Of a stretch of DNA of 64,000 bases, positions 53,037 to 61,176 are shown one piece after another. A program made the translations under genes and the position numbers. The notes under the pieces were generated by a model that was not told the DNA's origin, made no database searches, and saw only the letters and a list, made by a program, of their open reading frames with translations. How positions within the stretch are numbered: position 1 is the first letter of the stretch; every line of letters starts with the position of its first letter. Source of the stretch: Actinacidiphila rubida (GTDB lineage Bacteria > Actinomycetota > Actinomycetes > Streptomycetales > Streptomycetaceae); assembly GCF_900110255.1 (NCBI RefSeq), contig NZ_FODD01000042.1, forward strand, positions 1 to 64,000. The letters run 5' to 3'.

Positions 53037-53153
53037 TGATCCGGTAAGCGGGTGAATACCCACCGTAGAGCCTTTGGTCCTAGGACCTCGCCTTCAGGGT
53101 CCGGGACCACAGTCCGATGCGGGGCCGTTCCACCGACCCGTACCGTGAGGAGC

Positions 53154-53705
53154 GTGCTTCACGATTCACCGGGACGGCATCCTGGGACCACCATGGGTCC
53201 CACCGCCGACATCGACGACTTCCGCGCCGCCATGACCCGCCTCGCCGCGGGCGTGGTGCTGATCACCGCGCACGACGCGGACGACCCGCCACGCGGCGAG
53301 GACGTCGGCATGACGGCGACGGCGTTCATGTCGGTGTCCCTGGAGCCACCGCTGGTGCTGGTGAGCGTGCGGGTCGGCTCGCGCATGGACGAGCTGCTGG
53401 AGCGCCAACCGCGCTGGGCGGTGTCGGTGCTCAGCGAGAGCCAGCGGCACATCGCCGGCCGGTTCGCGATGCGCGGCCGGGTCAGCGACCGCCTGCTGTT
53501 CGAGGACGTCGCGTACTACCGCGGCGAGGAGTCGGGCGCGCCCGTCCTCGGCGGGGCGCTGGCGATACTGGAGTGCGAGACGGAGCAGCGGGTCGCCGCG
53601 GGCGACCACACGCTGCTGATCGGCCGCGTGATGACGGCCCGCACCCCGAGCGCCGAGGGCGGTCCCCTCACCTACTTCCGCGGCCGCTACCGCTATCTGA
53701 CCTGA
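53154..53705 (+). CDS. flavin reductase family protein
   Basis: The 183-residue protein is a flavin reductase-like FMN-binding split-barrel enzyme. Typical parts are DFRAAMTRLAAGVVLITA, VGMTATAFMSVSLEPPLVLVSV, WAVSVLSESQRHIAGRFA and LTYFRGRYRYL. It likely reduces FMN/FAD with NAD(P)H for a partner monooxygenase not present here. GTG 53154 lies 7 nt after TACCGT (53141-53146) and overlaps a GAGGAG, so it could be translated either way; ATG 53193 is an alternative. Confidence 0.88.
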   Translation: MLHDSPGRHPGTTMGPTADIDDFRAAMTRLAAGVVLITAHDADDPPRGEDVGMTATAFMSVSLEPPLVLVSVRVGSRMDELLERQPRWAVSVLSESQRHIAGRFAMRGRVSDRLLFEDVAYYRGEESGAPVLGGALAILECETEQRVAAGDHTLLIGRVMTARTPSAEGGPLTYFRGRYRYLT

Positions 53706-53743
53706 GCGCCGCGCGCACCGGCCCGGACCGGAGCGCCCACGTC

Positions 53744-54169
53744 TCAGTCCCAGCCCCCGCTGCGGCCGCGCTTGGTCTCGCCCCGCTGCTTCTTCACCCG
53801 CAGGCGGCGCTCGTTGATCCCCCTCGGGACGCGGGTGGCCCGCCGCGCCTTGGGCGGCGGCGCCGTCGCCTCCGCGAGCAGCGAGGCCAGCCGCGCCGCG
53901 GCCGTCTCGCGGTTGCGCCACTGCGAGCGGTGCTCGGACGCCCGGACGGTCAGCACCCCGTCGACCAGCCGGCCGGCCAGCCGCTCCAGGGCGCGTTCCT
54001 TCCACACCGGCGGCAGCACCTCCGTCGACGCCAGGTCGAAGCGCAACTCCACCTGGGTGTCACTGGTGTTCACGTGCTGCCCGCCCGGCCCGGACGACCG
54101 CGAGAAACGCCACAGGAGCTCGGCCTCCGGCACGGAGACCGAACCGCGGATGACGAGTGGCCCGGACAT
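53744..54169 (-). CDS. arfB: alternative ribosome-rescue factor ArfB
   Basis: The 141-residue protein is a codon-independent peptidyl-tRNA hydrolase that frees stalled ribosomes. The catalytic GGQ motif is in SRSSGPGGQHVNTSDTQVELRFD. The C-terminal tail is basic and helical (RGINERRLRVKKQRGETKRGRSGG), as needed to enter an empty mRNA channel. It lacks the codon-recognition domain of RF1/RF2. It is convergent with the flavin reductase gene and about 140 nt from the divergent terD start. Confidence 0.93.
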   Translation of the reverse strand: MSGPLVIRGSVSVPEAELLWRFSRSSGPGGQHVNTSDTQVELRFDLASTEVLPPVWKERALERLAGRLVDGVLTVRASEHRSQWRNRETAAARLASLLAEATAPPPKARRATRVPRGINERRLRVKKQRGETKRGRSGGWD

Positions 54170-54250
54170 GCCCCCATGATCCCGCGCCCGGGGTCACCCG
54201 TCACGGGGATTTACCTCAGCGGCGGAACCTCCGGAGCCGCCCCCGCGTAT

Positions 54251-54271
54251 GAAAGTGATGACGGTACTTTC
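54251..54271 (+). promoter_or_regulatory. inverted repeat upstream of terD
   Basis: GAAAGT (54251-54256) and ACTTTC (54266-54271) are exact inverted halves with 9 nt between them, 37 nt before the terD start. It is a possible operator; the regulator is unknown. Confidence 0.4.
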
Positions 54272-54307
54272 GTCCGCATCACCTACGACCACAAAAGGGG
54301 ACTTCCC

Positions 54308-54883
54308 ATGGCGGTAAGCCTGACCAAGGGCGGCAACGTCTCGCTGACCAAGGAAGCGCCCGGCCTGACGGCCGTGACGGTCGGCCTGGGCTGGGACGTC
54401 CGGACCACCACCGGCACCGACTTCGACCTCGACGCGAGCGCCATCGCGGTCAACGCGACCGGCAAGGTCTACTCGGACGGCCACTTCGTCTTCTTCAACA
54501 ACAAGCAGAGCCCGGACCAGACCATCGTCCACACCGGCGACAACCGCACCGGCGAGGGCGAGGGCGACGACGAGTCGATCAACGTCAACCTGGCGGGGCT
54601 GCCCGCGGACGTCGACAAGATCGTCTTCCCGGTCTCGATCTACGACGCCGAGTCGCGCAGCCAGAACTTCGGCCAGGTCCGCAACGCCTACATCCGCATC
54701 GTCAACCAGGCCGGCGGCAGCGAGATCGCCCGCTACGACCTGAGCGAGGACGCGGCGACCGAGACCGCCATGGTCTTCGGCGAGCTGTACCGCAACGGGG
54801 CCGAGTGGAAGTTCCGCGCCGTCGGCCAGGGTTACGCCTCGGGCCTGGCGGGCATCGCCCAGGACTTCGGCGTCAACCTCTGA
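54308..54883 (+). CDS. terD: TerD family protein
   Basis: The 191-residue protein is of the TerD/CABP family, calcium-binding proteins tied to tellurite resistance and, in Streptomyces, to differentiation. Typical parts are MAVSLTKGGNVSLTKEAPGL, VGLGWDVR, FDLDASAIAVN, the acidic GEGEGDDESINVNL calcium site region, IVFPVSIYDAE and YDLSEDAATETAMVFGELYR. ATG 54308 has AAAGGGGA upstream. A strong hairpin follows. A TerB gene lies about 2 kb downstream on the same strand. Confidence 0.95.
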   Translation: MAVSLTKGGNVSLTKEAPGLTAVTVGLGWDVRTTTGTDFDLDASAIAVNATGKVYSDGHFVFFNNKQSPDQTIVHTGDNRTGEGEGDDESINVNLAGLPADVDKIVFPVSIYDAESRSQNFGQVRNAYIRIVNQAGGSEIARYDLSEDAATETAMVFGELYRNGAEWKFRAVGQGYASGLAGIAQDFGVNL

Positions 54884-54954
54884 CGCATCGGGCTCCGGGA
54901 GTTCCGGGACCTCCGAGGCGCGCGAAGCCTCCAGGGGGTCCGCGGCGCCCGGCC

Positions 54955-54988
54955 CGGAGGCGCCACGCCGCTCGGCGTGGCGCCTCCG
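54955..54988. terminator. hairpin terminator after terD
   Basis: CGGAGGCGCCACGCCG (54955-54970) and CGGCGTGGCGCCTCCG (54973-54988) form a long perfect stem about 70 nt after the terD stop. Confidence 0.8.
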
Positions 54989-55037
54989 CCGTATACCGGT
55001 CGCGGACCCCGCCGCCCGTGTCTGGCACGATGCGGCA

Positions 55038-55526
55038 GTGATCGACCTCGGATACGCCCTCTCCCGCCGCTTCCCGGACCCGCCGCAGACCGACTACCGG
55101 ACCGCCGACGTGCGGGCGCTGCGCCACGACCTTTTCTGCGGCGACGTCTATCTGGCCGAGGGCGAGCGGGAGCTGTCCACCCGCTGGGGCTGGGTGCCGG
55201 TGCTGGACTTCGCGTGGGCGCTGTGCGCCGTCGTCGAGGAGCTGGACCGCGATCCGCGCGGCAGCCGGGCGGCCCGCCCGCAGTACGCCGAGTTCGACTT
55301 CACCGAGTCCACCGACCGCCTGCGCTTCGTCCGCCGCTTCGGGCACGTGGACGTCACCGCCGACTGGGCCGAGGACGAGCCGCCGCTGACCGTGCACTTC
55401 GCCGAGCTGCGCCGCGAGGCCCGGGACTTCCTGCACGACCTGGTCGCCGACCTCACCGACATGCACGACGGCCTGGACGCCAACCCGGCCGTGTGGGAAC
55501 TGCTGGCCCGCTACCCGCGGGTGTGA
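55038..55526 (+). CDS. conserved hypothetical protein
   Basis: The 162-residue protein is soluble, acidic and Trp/Asp-rich (STRWGWVPVLDFAWALCAVVEELD, FDFTESTDRLRFVRRFGHVDVTADWAED, LHDLVADLTDMHDGL). I cannot name the family; similar proteins appear to be common in Streptomyces. GTG 55038 has no ribosome site, and CACGAT 6 nt before it is a weak -10, so a leaderless mRNA is possible. Confidence 0.7.
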   Translation: MIDLGYALSRRFPDPPQTDYRTADVRALRHDLFCGDVYLAEGERELSTRWGWVPVLDFAWALCAVVEELDRDPRGSRAARPQYAEFDFTESTDRLRFVRRFGHVDVTADWAEDEPPLTVHFAELRREARDFLHDLVADLTDMHDGLDANPAVWELLARYPRV

Positions 55527-55569
55527 GGCGGCGGCCGCAGGGCGCAGGCGTCCCTCCCCGCCGCCGCGC

Positions 55570-55600
55570 TTGACCTCAAGCGCACTTGACGTTGTTCGCT
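55570..55600 (+). promoter_or_regulatory. SoxR-type promoter with 19-bp spacer
   Basis: TTGACC (55570-55575) and TTCGCT (55595-55600) are 19 bp apart, the long spacer of MerR-family promoters. Between them lies CCTCAAG-CGCA-CTTGACG (55574-55591), close to the SoxR box CCTCAAG-N4-CTTGAGG. The gene downstream is an oxidoreductase, like known SoxR targets of S. coelicolor. Confidence 0.75.
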
Positions 55601-55658
55601 GGTCCCCCGGTCCGCGCCACCACCCGCGCGGCACCTCCTCCGCGAAGGGACCCGCCCC

Positions 55659-56666
55659 ATGCGCGCCATCCGCCTGCACGCCTTCGGACCGCCGGAGAAC
55701 CTGCGCCTCGAGGAACGTCCCGACCCGGTGCCGGGCCCCGGCGAGGTGCGGATCGCCGTGGCCGCGTGCGGGGTGCACCTGATCGACACGGTGCTGCGCG
55801 CGGGCACCGTCAGCGGCCCGGTGCCGCGGCCCGAACTGCCGACGGTGCCGGGGCGCGAGGTCGCCGGGACGGTGGACGCGCTCGGCGCCGGCACCGACCC
55901 GTCGTGGCTCGGCCGCCGCGTCGTGGCCCACCTGGGCACCGTGCCCGGCGGGTACGCGGAGCTGGCCGTCACCGCCGCGAGCCGGCTGCACGCGCTCCCC
56001 GACGGCCTGGGCTTCGCCGAGGCCGTGGCGATGATCGGCACCGGGCGCACCACCGTGGTCCTGCTGCGGATGGCGGCGCTGGGGCCGCAGGACACCGTCG
56101 TCGTCCTGGCCGCAGCGGGCGGCATCGGCACCCTCGCGGTCCAGCACGCCCGGCAGCTCGGCGCGACGGTCGTGGGCGCGGCCGGCGGGCCCGCCAAGAC
56201 CGCCCGCGTCCGCGCCCTGGACGCCGGCCCCGGCCTGCTCGCCGTCGACTACACGCGGCCGGGCTGGGCGGACGAGGTGCGGGCGGCCCTGGGCGCGGAC
56301 CGTCCGGCCACCGTCGTCCTGGACGGCGTGGGCGGGGAGTCGGCGCGTGCCGCGGTCCGGCTGCTGGCCCCCGGCGGACGGCACCTGGTGTACGGGTGGG
56401 CGTCCGGGACGGGCGGAGCGGCGCTGTTCGCCGAGAGCGAACTCGCCGCGCTGGGCGTCACCTCGTCGACCCTGCTGGGCCCGGCGATGGGCCGGTACAC
56501 GGGTACGCCGGAGGGACTGCGGGAGGTGGAGGCGGAGGCCCTGGCCGCCGCGGCCACGGGGCGCCTCGTGCCCGCCGTGCAGACCTTTCCGCTCGCCCGG
56601 GCCGCGGCCGCGCACCGCGCCCTGGAGTCCCGGGAGACGGCCGGCAAGGTCGTCCTCGTGACCTGA
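55659..56666 (+). CDS. NADPH:quinone oxidoreductase-like MDR protein, SoxR target
   Basis: The 335-residue protein is a zinc-free medium-chain dehydrogenase. The N-terminus is MRAIRLHAFGPPENLRLEERPDPVPGPGEVRI, the nucleotide site VLAAAGGIGTLAVQHARQLGA, and the Tyr-containing VDYTRPGW is followed by VLDGVGGE. It likely reduces quinones or other redox-cycling compounds with NADPH. The ATG follows GCGAAGGGA. The SoxR-type promoter 60 nt upstream predicts induction by redox-active agents. Confidence 0.9.
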   Translation: MRAIRLHAFGPPENLRLEERPDPVPGPGEVRIAVAACGVHLIDTVLRAGTVSGPVPRPELPTVPGREVAGTVDALGAGTDPSWLGRRVVAHLGTVPGGYAELAVTAASRLHALPDGLGFAEAVAMIGTGRTTVVLLRMAALGPQDTVVVLAAAGGIGTLAVQHARQLGATVVGAAGGPAKTARVRALDAGPGLLAVDYTRPGWADEVRAALGADRPATVVLDGVGGESARAAVRLLAPGGRHLVYGWASGTGGAALFAESELAALGVTSSTLLGPAMGRYTGTPEGLREVEAEALAAAATGRLVPAVQTFPLARAAAAHRALESRETAGKVVLVT

Positions 56667-56824
56667 AAGGACGCACCCGCGGGGGCCCGGCGGGGCGCCG
56701 TCCCACAGCGGCTTGGGAACTTCTTTACGCTGTCCGGGAGTTGTTCTGAGCGCACGCACGACCGGTTCAATCCGTGCGATAGCACCCGAATACCGACCCC
56801 TTAGCCCTCGTAGGAGAGACCGCC

Positions 56825-57280
56825 ATGGCCCTGTGGGACCGCTTCAAGGAATCCGCCCAGACCATGCAGACCCAGCTGACGGCGAAGAAGAACGACCTGA
56901 AGAGCGGCGCGTTCCGGGACGCCAGCATGGCGATGTGCGCGCTGGTCTCCGCGGCGGACGGCTCCGTCGACCCGTCCGAGCGGCAGCGCGTCGCCGCCTT
57001 GATCAGCAGCAACGACGTCCTGCAGAACTTCCCCGCGATGGATCTGCAGCGCCGCTTCGACGACTACCTCAACAAGCTCACCGCGGACTTCGACTTCGGC
57101 AAGGTGGCGATCCTCCAGGAGATCGCCAAGGTGCAGAAGAAGCCCACAGAGGCGCGTGCGGTCATCCAGATCGGTATCGTCATCGGCGGCGCGGACGGCG
57201 TCTTCGACAAGAGCGAGCAGGCCGTGGTCCGCGAGGCGTGCTTCGCGGTGGGACTCAACCCCGCGGAGTTCGACCTGTGA
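56825..57280 (+). CDS. terB: TerB family tellurite resistance protein
   Basis: The 151-residue helical protein resembles TerB. MALWDRFKESAQTMQTQL leads into the characteristic CALVSAADGSVDPSERQRVAALISS, and GIVIGGADGVFDKSEQAVVREACFAVGL repeats a similar acidic metal-site pattern. It acts with TerD-type proteins in metal-stress complexes. ATG 56825 has AGGAGAG 7 nt upstream. It is followed closely by a LuxR-type regulator. Confidence 0.92.
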   Translation: MALWDRFKESAQTMQTQLTAKKNDLKSGAFRDASMAMCALVSAADGSVDPSERQRVAALISSNDVLQNFPAMDLQRRFDDYLNKLTADFDFGKVAILQEIAKVQKKPTEARAVIQIGIVIGGADGVFDKSEQAVVREACFAVGLNPAEFDL

Positions 57281-57321
57281 GTCGATGAGTGGGGCTGTCG
57301 CTGGATTCGGAGGGCCGTCTG

Positions 57322-58356
57322 ATGCCGGGCGACGAGGAGTGGGCGCTTGCGATCTACCAGGCGCTCCGCACGCATGGCGGCATCTCCTCCGAGGAGGAGC
57401 TGTGCAAGGCCGCGGGGGTGGGCGCGGACCAGGCCGTGCGGGGGCGCAAGCGCCTGCACGAACTGGGCCTGGCCCAGGTGGTGGACGGGGTGCTGGAGGC
57501 GGTGGAGCCCGACACCGCGCTGGTCCGCACCATGGACGCCTACCACGCCAACGCGGCCGAGCAGGTCCGCAACGCGACGGCCCTCCAGCAGCTGACGCAG
57601 TCCCTCATGACGCTGTACCGGCCGGCGGCCACCCGCGACCCCGCGCAGGTCGAGGTGGAGTACGTCATCGACCGCCGGCGCAAGGACCGGACGCTGGTGG
57701 CGCTGGAGAGCACCACCCAGCGCTCCGTGGACGCCATGCACCCGGGCCCCATGCCGTCCGCCCAGATCCTGGAGACGTCCCTGGAACGGGACGTGGCCCT
57801 CATCAGCCGCGGCGTCCACCTGCGCGCCCTGTACCCCCTGGTGCTGCTGCAGAGCCCCCGCTACTCCGGCTATCTGCAGGAGATGCACGACGCGGGCGTG
57901 GAGGTGCGGCTGCTGGACCACGCGCCGCTGGACATGATCGTCCACGACCGCTCCTCGGTGTGCCTGCCCGCCGATCCCGAACACCCGGGCCTGGCCATGC
58001 TCGTGGTCCGCGGGGTCGCCCTGATCCGCGCCTACGGCGCCTTCTACGACGACTTCTGGCTGCGCGCCGTCCCCTACCCCGCGGCCGCCGAGCCCGCGGG
58101 CACCGGGGCGGCCGGGCTGACGCTCCAGGAGCGGGCCGTGATCCGGTTGATGGCCGGGGGCCTGAGTGACGACCAGATCGCCCGCAAGATGGGCGTGCAC
58201 CGCCGTACCGTGCAGCGCGCGGTGGCCAAGCTGATGGAGCGCCTGAACGCCACCAGCCGGTTCGAGGCGGGCCTGAAACTCGGCCAGGACCCCGAACTGG
58301 TGAAGGCGCTGCGCCCCGCCCCCTCAGGTGGGCCGTCCGTTCCCGCCCCCCCTTAG
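57322..58356 (+). CDS. LuxR-family regulator with TrmB-like N-terminal domain
   Basis: The 344-residue protein joins an N-terminal winged-helix resembling TrmB (residues 5-65: DEEWALAIYQALRTHGGISSEEELCKAAGVGADQAVRGRKRLHELGL). A central domain like those of phospholipase D-fold sensors follows (ALYPLVLLQSPRYSGYLQEMHDAGVEVRLLDHAPLDMIVHDRS). It ends in a C-terminal LuxR helix-turn-helix (LTLQERAVIRLMAGGLSDDQIARKMGVHRRTVQRAVAKLM). This architecture is typical of streptomycetes. ATG 57322 has GGAGGG 7 nt upstream; GTG 57289 is in frame. Targets unknown. Confidence 0.87.
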   Translation: MPGDEEWALAIYQALRTHGGISSEEELCKAAGVGADQAVRGRKRLHELGLAQVVDGVLEAVEPDTALVRTMDAYHANAAEQVRNATALQQLTQSLMTLYRPAATRDPAQVEVEYVIDRRRKDRTLVALESTTQRSVDAMHPGPMPSAQILETSLERDVALISRGVHLRALYPLVLLQSPRYSGYLQEMHDAGVEVRLLDHAPLDMIVHDRSSVCLPADPEHPGLAMLVVRGVALIRAYGAFYDDFWLRAVPYPAAAEPAGTGAAGLTLQERAVIRLMAGGLSDDQIARKMGVHRRTVQRAVAKLMERLNATSRFEAGLKLGQDPELVKALRPAPSGGPSVPAPP

Positions 58357-58841
58357 GTACGGGAACGAACGGCACCGTGACGGTGGGGACCAACGGGCCT
58401 GGCCGGCCCCCACCCGTGTCGGACGGCGCCCCCCCCCGGGGAAAACCGGGCGAGCTTGCCGGTTGTGCCGCCATCCGACGCCCCGTCCGCGGCGACTCGG
58501 GGGAGCCGCGACCGGGAAGCACCTGTCGGTGCCGCGACACCCTCGGTAGGCGGGGAGTTACGCCGCGAGGAGCCGCCTCTGATTGGTACCTGACGGCACC
58601 ATGCCGTGCCTAGCCGGTAACCGACCCTCCGAGGGCCCGCGCAGGCGTGGAAAGCGTTTCCTACCTGCGGATTCACCACTCTTGAGTGGCACATGTCCAA
58701 AAAGGGACACGTACCAATCTGGACAGTCACCGGGCGGGTTGGGGGTCTCCCGCGGGCCCCGGGCCGCTCACCGGGCGTCACGGTAAGCGGTTGACCTGGA
58801 GGCGGCCTCCGCGCGCCCGCGCCGGCGGCCGCCGGTCCGGA
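58357..58841. other. intergenic region between convergent genes with operator-like palindromes
   Basis: This 485-nt stretch follows one gene and precedes the 3' end of another, so no promoter would be expected. It nevertheless contains GGAAAGCGTTTCC (58649-58661) and TGTCC/GGACA (58694-58698, 58705-58709), and the last third is AT-richer than the genome. No RNA family or credible coding region was recognised. Confidence 0.45.
58649..58661. promoter_or_regulatory. LacI-type palindrome GGAAAGCGTTTCC
   Basis: GGAAA and TTTCC flank GCG with a central CpG-type core, as in operators of LacI-family repressors. No LacI gene is in the window. Confidence 0.45.
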
Positions 58842-59426
58842 TCACTCCGCCCGCGGGGCACCGCTCGCGGCGCCGGCGGTCCGCGCCGCGCGCCACTCGG
58901 GGGCCAGCACCGACCAGATCTCGGTGTCCTGACGGACGCCCCGGTACAGGTGGTTGGCGCGCAGCACGCCCTCCCGCGTCATGCCGAGCCGCTCGGCCAC
59001 CGCGATGCTCGGACCGTTGGCGGACGACACCTGCCACTCCACCCGGTGGATGCCGCGTTCCTCGACCGCCCAGTCGATGATGAGGCGGGCCGCGCGCGTG
59101 ACCAGACCGCGTCCGGTCGCCGACGGTTCCAGCCAGCAGCCCGCCTCGCAGGTGCCGGCGACCGCGTCGAACACCCGGAACAGGACACCGCCGACGAGCG
59201 CACCGTCGAGCCGGATGCCGTACAGCCAGCCGGCGTCGGCGGCGGCCTTGTCGGCGTACGACTGGAGCCAGGCGCGCGCGGACGCCAGGTCGGCGGTGGC
59301 GTCCGGCAGTCCTATGTGCTGCCCGATGAAGTCCCGGCCGCGGTCCATGTGGGCGAGGAACTCGTCCGCCTGCCACGGCTCCAGCGGTTCCAGGACGGCA
59401 CCGTCACCCAGGGAAATCGCGAACAT
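58842..59426 (-). CDS. GNAT family N-acetyltransferase (RimJ/RimL-like)
   Basis: The 194-residue enzyme has the RimJ/RimL pattern: LEPLEPWQADEFLAHMDRGRDFIGQHIGLPD, YGIRLDGALVGGVLFRVFD, and the acetyl-CoA loop EAGCWLEPSATGRGLVTRAARLIIDWAVEERGIHRVEWQVSSANGPSIAVAERLGMTREG (about residues 90-150). It may acetylate a ribosomal protein or a small molecule. ATG 59426 has a good GGAGG upstream. Confidence 0.92.
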   Translation of the reverse strand: MFAISLGDGAVLEPLEPWQADEFLAHMDRGRDFIGQHIGLPDATADLASARAWLQSYADKAAADAGWLYGIRLDGALVGGVLFRVFDAVAGTCEAGCWLEPSATGRGLVTRAARLIIDWAVEERGIHRVEWQVSSANGPSIAVAERLGMTREGVLRANHLYRGVRQDTEIWSVLAPEWRAARTAGAASGAPRAE

Positions 59427-59551
59427 CGTCCATCCTCCGTCGTTCTCGCGCGCTCCCCGGATCCTCGCACGGCCGGCTCCGCCCGCGGGCGTGGCCGGAG
59501 AGACGGGCGGTCTGGGGCGGCGGGCGGAGACGGGCGGAGACGGGGGCGGGT

Positions 59552-61063
59552 TCACCACTCGGTGAGGAGCAGGTGGTTGAGCAGCAGGGCGGCGAGCGCC
59601 TGGGCGGCCAGCCACCCGCGGTGGTCCCGGGCCGGGAGGCGGCCCGCGGCGGCCGGCAGCCACAGCGTGAACGGGAGCCAGATGCGTTCGGTCTCGGCCT
59701 TGCTCATCCCCGACAGGTCGGCGGCCAGGATCGCCAGCACGAACGCGCACGGGAGCAGCACCGCGGCGACCGCGTACCGGTCGCCCGGGCCGGGGATCCG
59801 GCGCTCGCCGCCTGCACCCCGGCCGCGCCACCACCCGCCGGCCCGCGCCGCGCCCTCGGCCGCCGCCCGCCGCAGTCCGGCCAGCGGCGCGAGCCCCACG
59901 GCCGCCACCGTCGCGCCCAGGTTGCCCCAGATCCAGTAGGAGTAGGGGCGTTCGCCCCCGAAGCCCTGGTGGTAGCGGATCACGAGCAGCCGGTATGCCT
60001 GCCACCAGTCGAACCCGGCGAGGGTGAAGGTGAGGACCACGGCGCCCAGTCCCGCCAGCACGGACGGCAGCGGCCGGAGCGTGCGCGCGCACACCAGGAC
60101 GCCCGCAATGGGAACGACCAGCAGCACCAGCCCGTACGAGTCGTAGACCGCGGCGCCGAGCAGCAGCCCGCCGCCCAGGCCCGCGAGCGCCCGCACCGTC
60201 CGCCGCCCGGTGGTGGCGGCGACGGTGACCAGCACCAGCGACCAGGCGGCCAGGGCCGCGAACCAGGCGTCCGGGGACACGCCGACCCAGACCGCGCCCG
60301 GCGTGAGCACCAGGAACGGCGCCGCGGCCCGGGCCCGTCCCTCGCCCGCCAGCCGGCGCAGCACGATCAGCGCGGCCATCGCCACCGAACTGCCGGCGGT
60401 GATGCAGAACGCGCCCGCCCACGCACCCCCGGCCAGCCCGATCCGGTCGAGCCCGAAGAAGGTGAGCACCGCGCCGATCGGGTGGCCGGCGATGTGCGTG
60501 CCCCAGTTCTGCGGGGAGTCGATGAGGATGTGGCCGTTGAACCCGCGGAACGTCCCGCCGAAGTCCTGCCGGAACCGGCCGAGTCCGCGCAGGAACTCCC
60601 CCGCGACCGTCATCCGGCCCGCGACGCCCCGCTGCCAGCCGTCGACGAGCGCGAGCGACCACGTCCACGCCGTCGCGGCGGCCCAGCTCGCCCCCAGGAG
60701 CACCCGCCACCCCGCACGGGCCGCCAGGCGCGGCCCGTGGGCGACCGCGAGGACGGCGACGGCGACCGCCGCGGGCGTGCCGGGACCGGCGTGCGGACCC
60801 CAGGCCGCCATCAGCGGCGGCCACCGCACCTGCAGCTTCGCGCCGTGGTGCAGCAGCAGCGCGCCGGCGGCCGCCGAGGCCGCGAAGAGCAGCAGGCCGG
60901 CGGCCGCGGCCGCGACGTCCGGGCGCCGCCCGGCGGCGGTCGCGGGAACGCCGGCGGCGTCGGGCGGCGGAGCCGGAACCGGCACGGACGGCAGGGGCGA
61001 CGGCGGGGTGGGGACGGGCGCGGCCGCCGAGGAGGACGGCGGGGGCGAGGGGGGCACGCTCAC
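59552..61063 (-). CDS. polytopic membrane protein (GT-C-like)
   Basis: The 503-residue protein starts with a Pro/Ser/Ala-rich cytoplasmic tail of about 45 residues, then about 11 membrane segments. The long loop after the third segment (GEFLRGLGRFRQDFGGTFRGFNGHILIDSPQNWGTHIAGHPIG) with conserved-looking Asp/His suggests a GT-C glycosyltransferase fold, as in many actinobacterial polyprenyl-sugar enzymes, but no definitive motif is present. GTG 61063 lies 6 nt after TACGGT (61070-61075, minus), predicting a leaderless mRNA. Confidence 0.8.
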   Translation of the reverse strand: MSVPPSPPPSSSAAAPVPTPPSPLPSVPVPAPPPDAAGVPATAAGRRPDVAAAAAGLLLFAASAAAGALLLHHGAKLQVRWPPLMAAWGPHAGPGTPAAVAVAVLAVAHGPRLAARAGWRVLLGASWAAATAWTWSLALVDGWQRGVAGRMTVAGEFLRGLGRFRQDFGGTFRGFNGHILIDSPQNWGTHIAGHPIGAVLTFFGLDRIGLAGGAWAGAFCITAGSSVAMAALIVLRRLAGEGRARAAAPFLVLTPGAVWVGVSPDAWFAALAAWSLVLVTVAATTGRRTVRALAGLGGGLLLGAAVYDSYGLVLLVVPIAGVLVCARTLRPLPSVLAGLGAVVLTFTLAGFDWWQAYRLLVIRYHQGFGGERPYSYWIWGNLGATVAAVGLAPLAGLRRAAAEGAARAGGWWRGRGAGGERRIPGPGDRYAVAAVLLPCAFVLAILAADLSGMSKAETERIWLPFTLWLPAAAGRLPARDHRGWLAAQALAALLLNHLLLTEW

Positions 61064-61176
61064 GGTCTCACCGTAGGAGCCGCACGGCCCCCGGGGCCCG
61101 GCACACTCCGCGACGTCAGAATTTCGTCATGAGTCGGCACCGCGGTCCGCGGCCCCCACCGGCCTACTGTCCCCCC

